The notes under the pieces are model-generated. The model did no database searches and was not told the DNA's origin. It saw nothing but the letters and a program-made list of their open reading frames with translations. From assembly GCF_000769405.2 (NCBI RefSeq), contig NZ_CP053441.1:372001-436000 (forward strand): a DNA stretch of 64,000 bases. Direction: 5' to 3'. Positions 1-8,535 of the stretch are shown here, piece by piece. The stretch's first letter is position 1. The number at the start of each line of letters is the position of its first letter. The DNA comes from Rhizobium brockwellii. GTDB lineage: Bacteria; Pseudomonadota; Alphaproteobacteria; Rhizobiales; Rhizobiaceae. A program made the translations under genes and the position numbers.

Positions 1-1
1 C

Positions 2-1726
2 TGGGGCGAGCGCTATCCCGATGCCGGCTATTGGCTGGTCAGTTCGACGCCCGATGCCATCGATGAAATCGGCGGCGACGAACTGCTCTATAGTGATGGG
101 ATTGCACGCAACGGCGCCTTCGTCGCGCTCCGATCCCTGATGACGCAGGCGCTCTCTTTCGCCGTCGTCGGCTCGATGACCGATGCGACGGAAGCCGAGC
201 GACTGGCGCAGCGTTATGAGGCCGGCGTCACCGGTGAGGCCATGCTTGCACCGGCATCAATATTCTGGCGGAACACCGTGCGCGGCGTGGCGATCGGCAG
301 CACGTCGCCCGACCTTGCCGCGCAGACGACCCTGCTGCCCTGGCTTGCGCATGATGCCATTGTGCATCTGAGCGTGCCGCACGGCCTCGAGCAATATACC
401 GGTGCGGCCTGGGGCACACGCGACGCCTGCCAGGGGCCGATCGAATTCCTGCTTGCCTATGAGCATGACCGCGAAGCCAAGGAGGTGCTGAAAACCGTCT
501 TCAGTGAACAATACCTGGAAAAAGGCGACTGGCCGCAATGGTTCATGCTGGAGCCCTATGCCAACATCCGGGCGGGCGATAGTCACGGCGATATCGTCGT
601 CTGGCCGTTGAAGGCGCTATGCGACTATATCGAAGCGACCGGCGATCTCGCCATCCTCGACGAGAAAGTCTCCTGGCGCGATGAAAAGACGATGGCCAGG
701 GCGCCGGAGCCCGACACTATTGCAATCCATGTCGAGAAGCTGCTCGATACTGTTCGCGAAGCTTTCATCCCCGGAACGCATCTGATCCGCTATGGCGAGG
801 GAGACTGGAACGATTCTCTGCAGCCGGCCGATCCGCATCTGCGCGACTGGATGGTCAGCAGTTGGACCGTTGCCCTGCTCTACGAGCAGATCGTCCGTTA
901 TTCGGCGATCCTGCGCCGCCTCGGCCATGGCAGCAAGGCCAAAGGCTTGAGGAAGATCGCGACGGCGATGCGCCGGGATTTCAACCGCCATCTCGTGCGT
1001 GACGGCGTCGTTGCCGGTTATGGCATCTTCGATCCCAGCCATGATGGCGTCGAATTGCTGCTTCACCCGAGCGACCGGCGCACCGGCCTGCATTACTCGC
1101 TGATCTCGATGACGCAGGCGATGCTCGGCGGCCTCTTCACGCCGGCTCAGAGACAGGGTCATATGAAGCTGATCGAAGAGCATCTGCTGTTTCCCGACGG
1201 CGTGCGGCTGATGGAGAAGCCGGCGACCTATGCCGGCGGCCCCGAGACGCTGTTTCGCCGCGCGGAATCCTCCTCCTTCTTCGGCCGCGAGATCGGGCTG
1301 ATGTATGTGCATGCGCATTTGCGTTATTGCGAGACGCTGGCGCTGGAGGCGGAAGTGGACGAGCTCTGGAAGGCGATCGCCGTCGTCAATCCGATTTCAG
1401 TCACATCAGCGCTGCCGCATGCATCGCTGCGCCAGCGCAATACCTATTTCAGCAGCAGCGATGCGGCTTTCCATGACCGTTATCAGGCAACGGCCGAATG
1501 GGAGCGCGTCAAGGCGGGAGAGATGGCCGTCGACGGCGGATGGCGCATCTATTCAAGCGGCCCCGGGCTCTACACCAGAAGCTTCGTCGAAAATATCCTC
1601 GGCTTCAAACGACGCTTCGGCCGGCGCAAACGCAAACCACTTCTGCCCGCGATCTACGCCTCTGCCGATCTGCAAACCGACCACGCCGCCTGGCGGCGGC
1701 TGATGAAGCCGAAGCCTGAGGTGTGA
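2..1726 (+). CDS. GH94 (glycosyltransferase 36) phosphorylase-like protein, 3' part
   Basis: The reading frame is open from base 2, so the gene begins outside the window; 574 residues are visible. The part seen matches the (alpha/alpha)6-barrel of GH94 enzymes (cellobiose/cellodextrin phosphorylases and the C-terminal domain of cyclic beta-1,2-glucan synthase). Conserved stretches include AWGTRDACQGP, the GDWPQWFMLEPY block, SHGDIVVWPL and the GDWNDS motif, whose Asp is the expected general acid. A family member would phosphorolyse or build a beta-linked glucoside in the cytoplasm. The protein ends in a basic tail. The next gene is convergent, so this is the end of its transcription unit. The exact sugar specificity cannot be read from the fragment. 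Confidence 0.8.
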   Translation, partial: WGERYPDAGYWLVSSTPDAIDEIGGDELLYSDGIARNGAFVALRSLMTQALSFAVVGSMTDATEAERLAQRYEAGVTGEAMLAPASIFWRNTVRGVAIGSTSPDLAAQTTLLPWLAHDAIVHLSVPHGLEQYTGAAWGTRDACQGPIEFLLAYEHDREAKEVLKTVFSEQYLEKGDWPQWFMLEPYANIRAGDSHGDIVVWPLKALCDYIEATGDLAILDEKVSWRDEKTMARAPEPDTIAIHVEKLLDTVREAFIPGTHLIRYGEGDWNDSLQPADPHLRDWMVSSWTVALLYEQIVRYSAILRRLGHGSKAKGLRKIATAMRRDFNRHLVRDGVVAGYGIFDPSHDGVELLLHPSDRRTGLHYSLISMTQAMLGGLFTPAQRQGHMKLIEEHLLFPDGVRLMEKPATYAGGPETLFRRAESSSFFGREIGLMYVHAHLRYCETLALEAEVDELWKAIAVVNPISVTSALPHASLRQRNTYFSSSDAAFHDRYQATAEWERVKAGEMAVDGGWRIYSSGPGLYTRSFVENILGFKRRFGRRKRKPLLPAIYASADLQTDHAAWRRLMKPKPEV

Positions 1727-1753
1727 CGCGGGCCCGCGCCATTCACTGCGGCA

Positions 1754-2494
1754 TTATGCGGTAGCGTCGCGCAACTCTTCGAAGCGCGCGGCACTTTTCG
1801 ACAGGTGGCTTCGGATGGCGCGGCGCGCGGCGGGCTCGTCGCGGTCGCGGATCGCTGCGAATATGGCGTGGTGTTCCCTGCGCATGCGCGTCGCATGGCG
1901 CTTGCGCTCGGCTGATGTCATCTTGTCCAGGCGCGCCCATTGCCGTGGCACCATGATGTTGCCGAACGTATCGAAGAGACGGCCGTAATAGGAGTTCTGC
2001 GTCGCGACCAGAATGGACCTGTGGAAGGCGTAGTCTTCTTGCGCGCCGTATCCACCCTCCTCGAGCGCCTTGTCGAGGGCATCGAGACGATCCTGCATCC
2101 GGTCGATGTCCTCCTGCGTGCGCCGCAGCGCGGCAAGACCGGCGGCTTCGTATTCGACCCCCATGCGCAGCTCCAGCACGCGCAGAACCTCGTCGATCGA
2201 CTGCAGGTCGTTCGGAATGATGGAGAAGGATCGGGGCGTCGGATCGTTCGAGACAAAAGCCCCAAGGCCTTGCCGCGTGGTGATCAGCCCCTTCGCGCGC
2301 AGCGCGGCGAGCGCTTCGCGAACGATCGTCCGGCTGACGCCGGTCGCTATCATGATCGCCTGTTCGGTCGGCAGGCGCTGGCCGGGCTTCAGGTCGCCGG
2401 ACTCGATTTGCGCCGTCAGCATATCGGCAAGGTTGCTACGCAGGTTCGGCGCCTGCTGAATGGTGTTGAAGACCGCGTTGTCCTTGTCTGCCAT
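1754..2494 (-). CDS. GntR/FadR-family transcriptional regulator (FCD domain)
   Basis: This 246-residue protein has an N-terminal winged helix-turn-helix of the GntR type (about residues 15-80, containing LPTEQAIMIATGVSRTIVRE) and an all-helical FCD ligand-binding domain (about 95-230). The family usually represses sugar-acid or organic-acid genes and is released by a metabolite. It lies directly downstream of kduD and kduI on the same strand, separated by about 240 bp of repeat DNA, so it most probably controls uronate catabolism. A TTGTACGACAA palindrome upstream of kduI is a candidate operator. The ATG has only a weak ribosome site. The ligand is inferred from context only. Confidence 0.85.
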   Translation of the reverse strand: MADKDNAVFNTIQQAPNLRSNLADMLTAQIESGDLKPGQRLPTEQAIMIATGVSRTIVREALAALRAKGLITTRQGLGAFVSNDPTPRSFSIIPNDLQSIDEVLRVLELRMGVEYEAAGLAALRRTQEDIDRMQDRLDALDKALEEGGYGAQEDYAFHRSILVATQNSYYGRLFDTFGNIMVPRQWARLDKMTSAERKRHATRMRREHHAIFAAIRDRDEPAARRAIRSHLSKSAARFEELRDATA

Positions 2495-2561
2495 CCTGTT
2501 TCGAGATCCTGGTGTCGAGGCGGCCGCTCCGACCCCGTTTCCTGTTCTACATTGTATGGTC

Positions 2562-2655
2562 AGAGCATGATGTCGTCCGAAAACCGCTCACACTTTTCCG
2601 CATCATGCTCTAGCGCATAACCCCGAAAACCGGAATCGACTTTCGGGGTTATGCG
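2562..2655. repeat. Two-palindrome RIME-like intergenic repeat
   Basis: Two inverted repeats lie side by side. AGAGCATGATG at 2562-2572 pairs with CATCATGCTCT at 2601-2611, and CGCATAACCCCGAAA at 2614 pairs with TTTCGGGGTTATGCG ending at 2655. The first palindrome recurs nearly identically at about 24859-24909 in this window. The architecture fits Rhizobium-specific intergenic mosaic elements. Confidence 0.7.
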
Positions 2656-2671
2656 GAAAATCAAGGCGATA

Positions 2672-2707
2672 GAGCGTCTTGACGCGTCTGAAAAGACGCG
2701 AGGCGCT
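2672..2707 (-). terminator. Hairpin downstream of kduD, repeat-related
   Basis: CGCGTCT-GAAA-AGACGCG (2683-2700) forms a strong hairpin with a weaker outer stem, 28 bp past the kduD stop. It has no clear T-run, so it may act as an mRNA stabiliser or a repeat remnant rather than an intrinsic terminator. Related GCGCC...GACGC palindromes occur near 24757 and 26474. Confidence 0.4.
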
Positions 2708-2734
2708 CTCGGTGTGACCGATTGGTGAGACCGA

Positions 2735-3499
2735 TCAGCGCGCCAGCCAGCCGCCATCGACGGGCAGCACCGTTCCATGCACGTAGTCGGATGCCGACGA
2801 TGCCAGGAATACCGCTGCACCGCCGAGTTCGGACGGCGTTCCCCAGCGCCCGGCCGGGATGCGGGCAAGGATGGCGGCATTGCGGTCGGCATCCTCGCGC
2901 AACGCCGTGGTGTTGTTGGTCACGAAGTAGCCAGGGGCAATGGCGTTGACGTTGACGCCCTTGCCAGCCCATTCGCAGGCAAGCAGCTTGGTCAGTCCGG
3001 CGAGGCCGCTTTTCGAGGCGGTATAGGACGGAATCCGGATGCCGCCCTGGAAGGAGAGCAGCGAGGCGATGTTGATGATCTTGCCCCTGCCCTTGTCGAC
3101 CATATGGCGGCCGGCTGCCTGCGACAGGAAGAAGGCGGTCTTCAGATTGACGTCGATCACCGCGTCCCAGTCTTCCTCGGTGAAGTCGAGCGCATCGGCG
3201 CGGCGGATGATGCCGGCATTGTTGACGAGGATGTCGAGGCCGCCGAAGGTCTGGATGGTCTCAGTGACGATCCCCTTGACCGGTTCGATGCTGGCGAGAT
3301 CGGCCTTGACGACATGGAAGCGGCTTCCCGCTTCCTTCACCAGCGCCTCGGTTTCGTCCATCGAGGAGCGTCCGACGGCGACGATCGACGCACCGGCCTC
3401 TGCCAGTGCGGCCGCGATGGCCTGGCCGAGCCCTGTATTGGCGCCGGTGACGACGGCAACCCGGCCGGAAAGGTCGAAGGGATTTGCCACGACGCTCAC
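2735..3499 (-). CDS. kduD: 2-dehydro-3-deoxy-D-gluconate 5-dehydrogenase (KduD)
   Basis: A 254-residue classical short-chain dehydrogenase. The NAD(P) site TGANTGLG is at residues 18-25, NNAG near 93-96, and the catalytic Ser146-Tyr159-Lys163 set is in place. KduD reduces 3-deoxy-D-glycero-2,5-hexodiulosonate to 2-keto-3-deoxygluconate, the step after KduI in breakdown of unsaturated uronates from pectin or similar polymers. Its start overlaps the kduI stop by 4 bp (ATGA), so the two are translationally coupled. The pairing with kduI separates it from the many other SDRs. KDG kinase and aldolase are not in the window. Confidence 0.92.
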   Translation of the reverse strand: MSVVANPFDLSGRVAVVTGANTGLGQAIAAALAEAGASIVAVGRSSMDETEALVKEAGSRFHVVKADLASIEPVKGIVTETIQTFGGLDILVNNAGIIRRADALDFTEEDWDAVIDVNLKTAFFLSQAAGRHMVDKGRGKIINIASLLSFQGGIRIPSYTASKSGLAGLTKLLACEWAGKGVNVNAIAPGYFVTNNTTALREDADRNAAILARIPAGRWGTPSELGGAAVFLASSASDYVHGTVLPVDGGWLAR

Positions 3500-4332
3500 C
3501 TCAGGTCCGCGATGGCGATATGGTCCATGTCGGTGAAGCTCTTATTGTCGCCGGCCATCGCCCAGATGAAGCTGTAGTTCTTGGTGCCGGCGCCCGAATG
3601 GATCGACCAGGGCGGCGAGATGACCGCCTGTTCGTTGGCGACAAGCATATGCCGGGTCTGCTGCGGCTCCCCCATGAAGTGGAACACACGCTGCTCCGCT
3701 TCGAGATCGAAATAGAGATAGGCTTCCATGCGGCGGTCATGCGTATGGGCCGGCATTGTGTTCCAGACGCTGCCCGGCTCGATCATGGTGAAGCCCAGAG
3801 TGAGTTGGCAGGACTGGCAGACCTCAGGATGGATGAACTGGTAGATCGACCGCTTGTTGGCCGTCGCGGCTTCGCCCGGCGTCAGGTGACGGGCCTTTTC
3901 GCGGGTGAGCAACACGGTCGGGTGCGCTTGATGGGCTGGCGTCGAGACCAGATAGAACTTTGCCGGATTGGCAGTATCCGCGCTCTCGAACCTGATGTCC
4001 TTGGCACCCTTGCCGACATAGAGGCAATCATATTTGGCAAGATCGTAATTCGTGCCGTCGACGATGATACGGCCGGCACCACCGATGTTCAGGGCGCCCA
4101 GTTCACGTTCGGCAAGGAAGGTTTCTTGTCCGATCGCTGTCGGCGCCGTCAGCGTCAGCCCGGGGCCGATCGGCGTCGCGCCGCCGATGACCATCCGGTC
4201 GTAATGCGAATATGTAAGCCGGATCTCGCCGCTCGCGAAGACGGTTTCCACCAGAAAGTGACGCCGCAGCGTCTCCGTGTCGAAATCACGCACGGCCTCT
4301 GGATGGGAGGCGTGCCTCACGTCGATCTGCAT
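3496..4332 (-). CDS. kduI: 5-dehydro-4-deoxy-D-glucuronate isomerase (KduI)
   Basis: The 278-residue length is that of the KduI family. The cupin zinc ligands fall at His196, His198, Glu203 (AHTHDRRMEAY) and His245 (SPPWSIHSG), positions known for the E. coli enzyme. It isomerises 5-keto-4-deoxyuronate, the spontaneous product of polyuronide lyases, to 3-deoxy-D-glycero-2,5-hexodiulosonate. A good ribosome site (GGAAGGA) precedes the ATG. It is the first gene of a kduI-kduD unit, with the GntR regulator gene downstream. No lyase or transporter is next to it, so the oligouronate must be imported by a system elsewhere. Confidence 0.95.
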   Translation of the reverse strand: MQIDVRHASHPEAVRDFDTETLRRHFLVETVFASGEIRLTYSHYDRMVIGGATPIGPGLTLTAPTAIGQETFLAERELGALNIGGAGRIIVDGTNYDLAKYDCLYVGKGAKDIRFESADTANPAKFYLVSTPAHQAHPTVLLTREKARHLTPGEAATANKRSIYQFIHPEVCQSCQLTLGFTMIEPGSVWNTMPAHTHDRRMEAYLYFDLEAEQRVFHFMGEPQQTRHMLVANEQAVISPPWSIHSGAGTKNYSFIWAMAGDNKSFTDMDHIAIADLR

Positions 4333-4435
4333 GTCAATTTTCCTTCCGCTTCATTGTCGCCAGGGGTCGTCGCTATTGCGGAAGCCGATCTTGTCCGGCC
4401 TGTTCCACCGCGGCGGTATCCATCCGGTTACATAG

Positions 4436-4446
4436 TTGTACGACAA
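4436..4446. promoter_or_regulatory. Candidate GntR-family operator upstream of kduI
   Basis: TTGTACGACAA is an inverted repeat (TTGT-N3-ACAA) 104 bp upstream of the kduI start, of the form often bound by FadR-subfamily regulators. A weaker half-similar site, TTGTATGGTCA, lies just upstream of the GntR gene near 2552-2562. Binding is inferred. Confidence 0.4.
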
Positions 4447-4615
4447 GTTTGGTGTCAACAGGTTTGTCGGTGCGCGCTTGAGGAGACGCAAGGCCCGCAA
4501 GAGCACGAAAGAAAATCTGGGAATAGACAGGAGAATTTGCGGATAGGATGACGCCATCATCAAGCGATGATCGCAAGTGGTCGCTTCGGCGCGGTCCGGA
4601 ATTTTCTTGGGCCAA

Positions 4616-4772
4616 AACGAAAAAGCCTGCCGCGGGAGGAGGTGCGGCAGGCTTTCGAAAAAAACCGAACGACAGCTGGGAGGAGGAGTGCTGTCATTCC
4701 ACAGACGACCCTGGGAGGAGGATGGGGCGCCTGTATATCGAAGGGATGCGGGAGGAGGTGCATCACTTCGAT
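4616..4772 (-). ncRNA. Small RNA with four anti-Shine-Dalgarno hairpin loops (alpha-r14/NfeR1-like)
   Basis: On the minus strand CCTCCTCCC occurs four times (complement at 4634, 4678, 4713 and 4750), about 35-44 nt apart, each in the loop of a hairpin. The 5' hairpin (4737-4772) has a 13-bp stem with one mismatch around ACCTCCTCCC. The second is weaker. The third pairs GACAGC with GCTGTC. The fourth pairs a 12-bp stem (GCGGCAGGCTTT side) and is followed by TTTTT, making an intrinsic terminator with the motif in its loop. Rhizobial alpha-r14 RNAs (NfeR1 type) are known for anti-SD motifs in hairpin loops and act in trans on ribosome sites. No credible protein is encoded. About 157 nt. Confidence 0.8.
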
Positions 4773-4779
4773 AGGAATA

Positions 4780-4785
4780 ATCATA
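4780..4785 (-). promoter_or_regulatory. Likely -10 element of the small RNA
   Basis: TATGAT on the minus strand ends 7 bp before the first base of the 5' hairpin at 4772, the spacing expected for a sigma70-type -10 box. No convincing -35 element is seen 15-18 bp further upstream. Confidence 0.4.
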
Positions 4786-4956
4786 CTTATTTTTTGCTCA
4801 GTTGATAGGCATTTCTTTGCAGGGCAGCTATGCGTTATGCGAAAAGCGGGCGGCTTGATCAGCCTGCTCCATCTGCCGCAGGCACAAAAGCAAAGCGCCC
4901 GCTCGGGAGGAAGCAGGCGCTGGCATAGTCTCGAAGATGCTTGGTCTAAGCTGCCG

Positions 4957-5103
4957 TTAGCGGGCGATGGCTGCGCGGGCGACGTTGCGGATTTCGCTGC
5001 GGCCGATGCCGAGGTCATCCAGTTCGCGTGCGGACATACGACCCAGTTCAGCGACCGTCTGACGGTACTTGCGCCAGTTGTTAAAAGAGCGTGCTACGTT
5101 CAT
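4957..5103 (-). CDS. Small arginine-rich DUF1127 protein
   Basis: A 48-residue ORF encoding MNVARSFNNWRKYRQTVAEL followed by a segment ending DDLGIGRSEIRNVARAAIAR. This is the DUF1127 pattern: an amphipathic N-terminal helix rich in Arg/Trp, then ELxxLSxxxLxDIGLxRxEI. A clear ribosome site (AAAGGGG) lies just upstream. Such proteins are abundant in rhizobia and agrobacteria and have been tied to phosphate and carbon metabolism and to RNA binding; the role of this copy is unknown. It is monocistronic, about 185 bp upstream of the small RNA on the same strand. Confidence 0.88.
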   Translation of the reverse strand: MNVARSFNNWRKYRQTVAELGRMSARELDDLGIGRSEIRNVARAAIAR

Positions 5104-5286
5104 GATGATCCCCTTTCGTGGGCTTTCGAAGCTTAGCTGCCAGTCCTTGGCGCTTCGTTCGCTTCGATGAGTTGTATATAGTATGAGACATCTGATTATT
5201 GCAGCGCCAATGCATCACTGCACCTATGCGGCGATTGCATGGGTCGCCATATGTAGTAGCCAATCAGGATCCGAACCGCTCCGCGG

Positions 5287-6267
5287 TCAGAGTTTGAAAC
5301 GATCGAAGGCCGTCAGCCGCACGATCGGCGGCTCCGCCTCGGCCCAGCGGTAAATATCCGAGCGCAGATAGGAAAGCTCGTCGCCGAGATCCTCTTCGCC
5401 AACTTCGATCCACCAGGACTTCAGGCGGCCGTCGCTTCCGTCCGACCAGCGATAACCCCTCGCTTTCAGATGATCCTTCATCTCGAACGGGCTGTGTTCG
5501 GCAAAGATACGGATGCGTGAGCGCTGGCTGGCGCGGTAAAGCTCGGTGAACGGGCTTTCACCGTCGCGCTGCTCTCGATCGAGGATTTCGAGGAGTGCGT
5601 GGCAGTCGTCCACGGCGCGATGGCCTTCGTGGAAATATCCGGCCTGGCCGACGAGATAGCCGAGCTTCGTACCCTCGAAGCCGCGGGCGCTCCAGTCGAT
5701 CTCCGAAACCGAGCATGCCCAGGCCTTGCCGGTGAAAATCTTCGAGAAGGCCTCGCAGAACGGCCGGTCGAAACCGGCATTGTGGGCAATGATCAGATCT
5801 GCCGGCTCGATCAGGGTCCTCAGCGATTGGATATCGATGAGCTGTCCTTCGACCATCGCATCGGTGATACCAGTCAGCCGGGTGATCTCGGGCGGGATCG
5901 GCCGGGACGGCTGTTGCAGGCCGCCGTAAATGCCGACGATATCGCCGATCGCGCCGTCATCGTCGAAGGTAAAGGCGACGGCGCCGATTTCGATGATCTC
6001 GTCGCTGCGGTGGTTGAGACCTGTGGTCTCCGTATCGAGAATGACGCCGAGCCGCGGAAACCCCGGCCGTCTGACTGGCGCAACCGGCCTGGCGGCCAGT
6101 TTTCTCAAGATGCGAAAGTTGCCGCTCTCTTCCAGCGTCCGCGCCATGTCTTCATCAGAGTAGGCGATCGGCCGTGACGGCCGCCGGTGCGATGGACCGC
6201 GCGCCTTGGCCGTCGCGGGCGATGCCTTGGCAAACATGTCGAGTTGCGAATCTCTGTGCACGCTCAT
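5287..6267 (-). CDS. DnaQ-like DEDDh 3'-5' exonuclease
   Basis: A 326-residue protein with an RNase-T/DnaQ-type exonuclease domain at about residues 70-245. All motifs are present: DTETTGLNH (ExoI), IIAHNAGFDRPF (ExoII) and HRAVDDCHALLEIL (ExoIII, with the DEDDh His). The basic N-terminal 60 residues and the C-terminal 80 residues (around LKARGYRWSDG) are extra to the core and resemble a small domain found on rhizobial pol III epsilon-like exonucleases. It probably trims single strands in DNA repair or RNA turnover. No polymerase gene is adjacent. The start is the first ATG in frame; its ribosome site is weak. Confidence 0.85.
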   Translation of the reverse strand: MSVHRDSQLDMFAKASPATAKARGPSHRRPSRPIAYSDEDMARTLEESGNFRILRKLAARPVAPVRRPGFPRLGVILDTETTGLNHRSDEIIEIGAVAFTFDDDGAIGDIVGIYGGLQQPSRPIPPEITRLTGITDAMVEGQLIDIQSLRTLIEPADLIIAHNAGFDRPFCEAFSKIFTGKAWACSVSEIDWSARGFEGTKLGYLVGQAGYFHEGHRAVDDCHALLEILDREQRDGESPFTELYRASQRSRIRIFAEHSPFEMKDHLKARGYRWSDGSDGRLKSWWIEVGEEDLGDELSYLRSDIYRWAEAEPPIVRLTAFDRFKL

Positions 6268-6363
6268 CGAATCTATATGTCACGGAGACGCGATTTAATC
6301 CATCGCACGACAGCGCCGCGCGTTTTTTCGAGAACCGCGCAAAGGACGCTGTAGCCCTTTGAA

Positions 6364-7743
6364 TTATGCAGTCGCCAGGCGCGGCGGCGTCTGAACGCCT
6401 GCGGTTTTGTCCGGTGGGAAGCTCAGCCGGCAGACCGCGCCGGGACTGCGGTTGTCGATCGTCACTTCGCCGCCGTGCATGCGCAGGATGTCACGAACGA
6501 GATTGAGGCCGAGGCCGGCGCCGCGTCCGTCGTGATGGCGCTTGAAGAACGGCTCGAATATCCGATCCCGCATATCGGCGGGAATGCCCGGCCCCTCGTC
6601 TTTGACCTCGATCCAGTTGCAGCCTGATGTCAGCGAGATGATACCTTTCCTGCCGCCGTGGTTGATCGCGTTCTGCAGGATGTTCATCAGGGCGCGCTGC
6701 AGCGCCAGGGGATCGCCCTCAATCTCGCCGGCGCCGTCGACATCGAACTGCACCGTATAACCGGCGGCAAAGGCCAGCGGCGCCATCTCGATGATGACCT
6801 TCCTCGCCAGCTGGCCCAAATCGACCTTGCTGAACTGGACCTTGCCCTGTTTCAGCCGCTGAAGATCGAGCATCTGCTCGGTGAGAACGGCAAGTCTTGC
6901 GGCATCTTCCAACAGGTCGGTCTTGATCGAACTGTGCGGCAGGGATCCAATTCTCGTATTCAGAATGGCGATCGGCGTGCGCAGCTCATGGGCGGCGTCG
7001 GTCAGAAACCGTTCCTGCCGCTCATAACCCTCGTCGAGACGGCCGAGCGCGCGGTTGACGGCATGCACCAACGGCGCGATCTCTTCGGGAGTATCGTTTT
7101 CCGACAGCCGCCCGCCACGCTGGTCGATATCGATCATATCGGCCTGGAGTGCGGCCTGGTCGATCCCGACCAGCGACCTTCGCACGACGAGCGGCGTTGC
7201 GATCAGCGCGCCCAACGCCATCACTGCGACGATGGGGATAACAACTTTCACAAGGATCAATGAAACGCGGAACAGGATGAAGGTGAGCGAGTTCGGACCG
7301 TCGGTGCCCGTCAGAAACTGCACCTGTCCCCAATCCATCGCAATCCACATCATCCGGGCAGCCGGACGGTCGTGGTCGCCGAGATCCGAGCCGAACCTTG
7401 CCTGGCCGACATGATCGAGCGTATTGCCGATGGTGGCATATTCTTCCGGAATCCGGCCCTCGGTCAAAACATGTCCCTGCAGGTCGCGAATGGTGAACCA
7501 GAGATCGGGCGCATCTTTCCGCAGCTGTCGCAAATCCTCGGTCTCCCTCAGGCTCAACTCTCCGGTGGGCTGGCGGAAGACGGCCTGGCGCAGGATCTCG
7601 ATCGTGCCCTCTGTCGACCTGAATTCGGATATCTTGCCAACCGAAATCAGCACGATCATCACCAGGATGAGCACGACCGATTGCACGGCAAGGAGCCGCC
7701 AGAACAGGCGCTTGCGCAGCGAATAGGAGCATCGTTTGCTCAT
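6364..7743 (-). CDS. Membrane sensor histidine kinase
   Basis: 459 residues. Two transmembrane helices (about 15-36 and 155-185) flank a periplasmic sensor region of about 115 residues. Then come a HAMP-like linker, the HisKA box with AAHELRTP (phospho-acceptor His252), the N box NILQNAINH (about 354-362), G1 DEGPGIP (383-389) and G2 GAGLGLN (about 408-414). It overlaps the response regulator by 4 bp and is translated after it, a typical two-component pair. The signal is not evident from the sensor region. The kinase follows the OmpR-type regulator, as in PhoQ/QseC-like pairs. Confidence 0.93.
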   Translation of the reverse strand: MSKRCSYSLRKRLFWRLLAVQSVVLILVMIVLISVGKISEFRSTEGTIEILRQAVFRQPTGELSLRETEDLRQLRKDAPDLWFTIRDLQGHVLTEGRIPEEYATIGNTLDHVGQARFGSDLGDHDRPAARMMWIAMDWGQVQFLTGTDGPNSLTFILFRVSLILVKVVIPIVAVMALGALIATPLVVRRSLVGIDQAALQADMIDIDQRGGRLSENDTPEEIAPLVHAVNRALGRLDEGYERQERFLTDAAHELRTPIAILNTRIGSLPHSSIKTDLLEDAARLAVLTEQMLDLQRLKQGKVQFSKVDLGQLARKVIIEMAPLAFAAGYTVQFDVDGAGEIEGDPLALQRALMNILQNAINHGGRKGIISLTSGCNWIEVKDEGPGIPADMRDRIFEPFFKRHHDGRGAGLGLNLVRDILRMHGGEVTIDNRSPGAVCRLSFPPDKTAGVQTPPRLATA

Positions 7744-8414
7744 GATGCTTCACGCAGGAGGTAACCCACGCCCCGGATAACGTTGATGACCACGCCTGCT
7801 TGCGATGCTGCCAGCTTGCGCCGCAACCGCGATATATGGGAATCGAGCGCGTTCGACTGGATCTCGTCGTCGAAGCCGAAGACCGCTTCCATCAAGGCCG
7901 GTCGCGGCACCATGCGACCGGCACGGCGCATGAGGCATTCGAGCACCAGCGCCTCCCGGCGCGGCATTTCCAGACGCTGGCCGGAGACGATGATGTCGCA
8001 ATAGGTCGGATCGAATAAAAGCCGGCCGACCGAGATCAGCGCCGGGCGTAAGGTTTCGGAGCGGCGCATGACGGCACGCAGCCGCGCCAGAAGTTCGTCG
8101 AAGACGAAGGGCTTGGCGAGGTAATCGTCGGCGCCGGTCTCAAGGCCGGTGATCCTGTCTGGAACCTCTCCCTTGGCGGTGATGACGATGATTGGCAGCG
8201 TCAACCCCTTTTTGCGGATCTTCGGAATGAGTTCAAGGCCGTCGCCGTCCGGCAGTTGCCGATCCAGGAGGACGGCGTCGTAGGCGCCGTCGCCGATCAC
8301 CAGCTCGGCGTCACATAGGGTCGAGACGTGGTCCATCACCATGTCGTGCCTGGTCAGGGCGCCCCGGAGCGCCACAGCCATTTGCGGTTCATCCTCGATC
8401 AGTAATATGCGCAT
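7740..8414 (-). CDS. OmpR-family response regulator
   Basis: 224 residues. The receiver domain has acidic residues at 8-9, phospho-acceptor Asp51 (VLLDRQLPDGDG), Thr79 and Lys101 (DDYLAKPF). A C-terminal winged helix ends in DSHISRLRRKL and VRGVGYLL. It is the first gene of the pair, with an AGGAATG ribosome site, and overlaps the kinase gene by 4 bp. It is related to the QseB/PmrA/TctD group. Its targets are unknown. Confidence 0.93.
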   Translation of the reverse strand: MRILLIEDEPQMAVALRGALTRHDMVMDHVSTLCDAELVIGDGAYDAVLLDRQLPDGDGLELIPKIRKKGLTLPIIVITAKGEVPDRITGLETGADDYLAKPFVFDELLARLRAVMRRSETLRPALISVGRLLFDPTYCDIIVSGQRLEMPRREALVLECLMRRAGRMVPRPALMEAVFGFDDEIQSNALDSHISRLRRKLAASQAGVVINVIRGVGYLLREAS

Positions 8415-8535
8415 CTCACATTCCTATCGGGGCCGTCGATCCACAGGAGGAGACCATATCACCTCAGCGACGCCCGCAGCAGCGGTAGCGTATCGAACGC
8501 CGGATTGCCGCCTCGAACACGGACCCTATCTCTCA

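Noticed and set aside
2562..2655. CRISPR array or insertion-sequence ends
   Set aside because: The palindromes are isolated two-arm elements without spacer periodicity or a transposase; no CRISPR array, tRNA, rRNA or transposase gene was recognised anywhere in the window.
4634..4758. Four GGGAGGAGG copies as plus-strand ribosome binding sites
   Set aside because: No sensible start codons or ORFs follow at the right spacing. The complement in hairpin loops with a terminator on the minus strand explains them better.
4548..4805. Overlapping ORFs of 65-189 codons on both strands around 4548-5136
   Set aside because: They run through the four-hairpin small RNA and the DUF1127 gene, have no family resemblance, and their open frames are explained by the repeated GGGAGGAGG structure.
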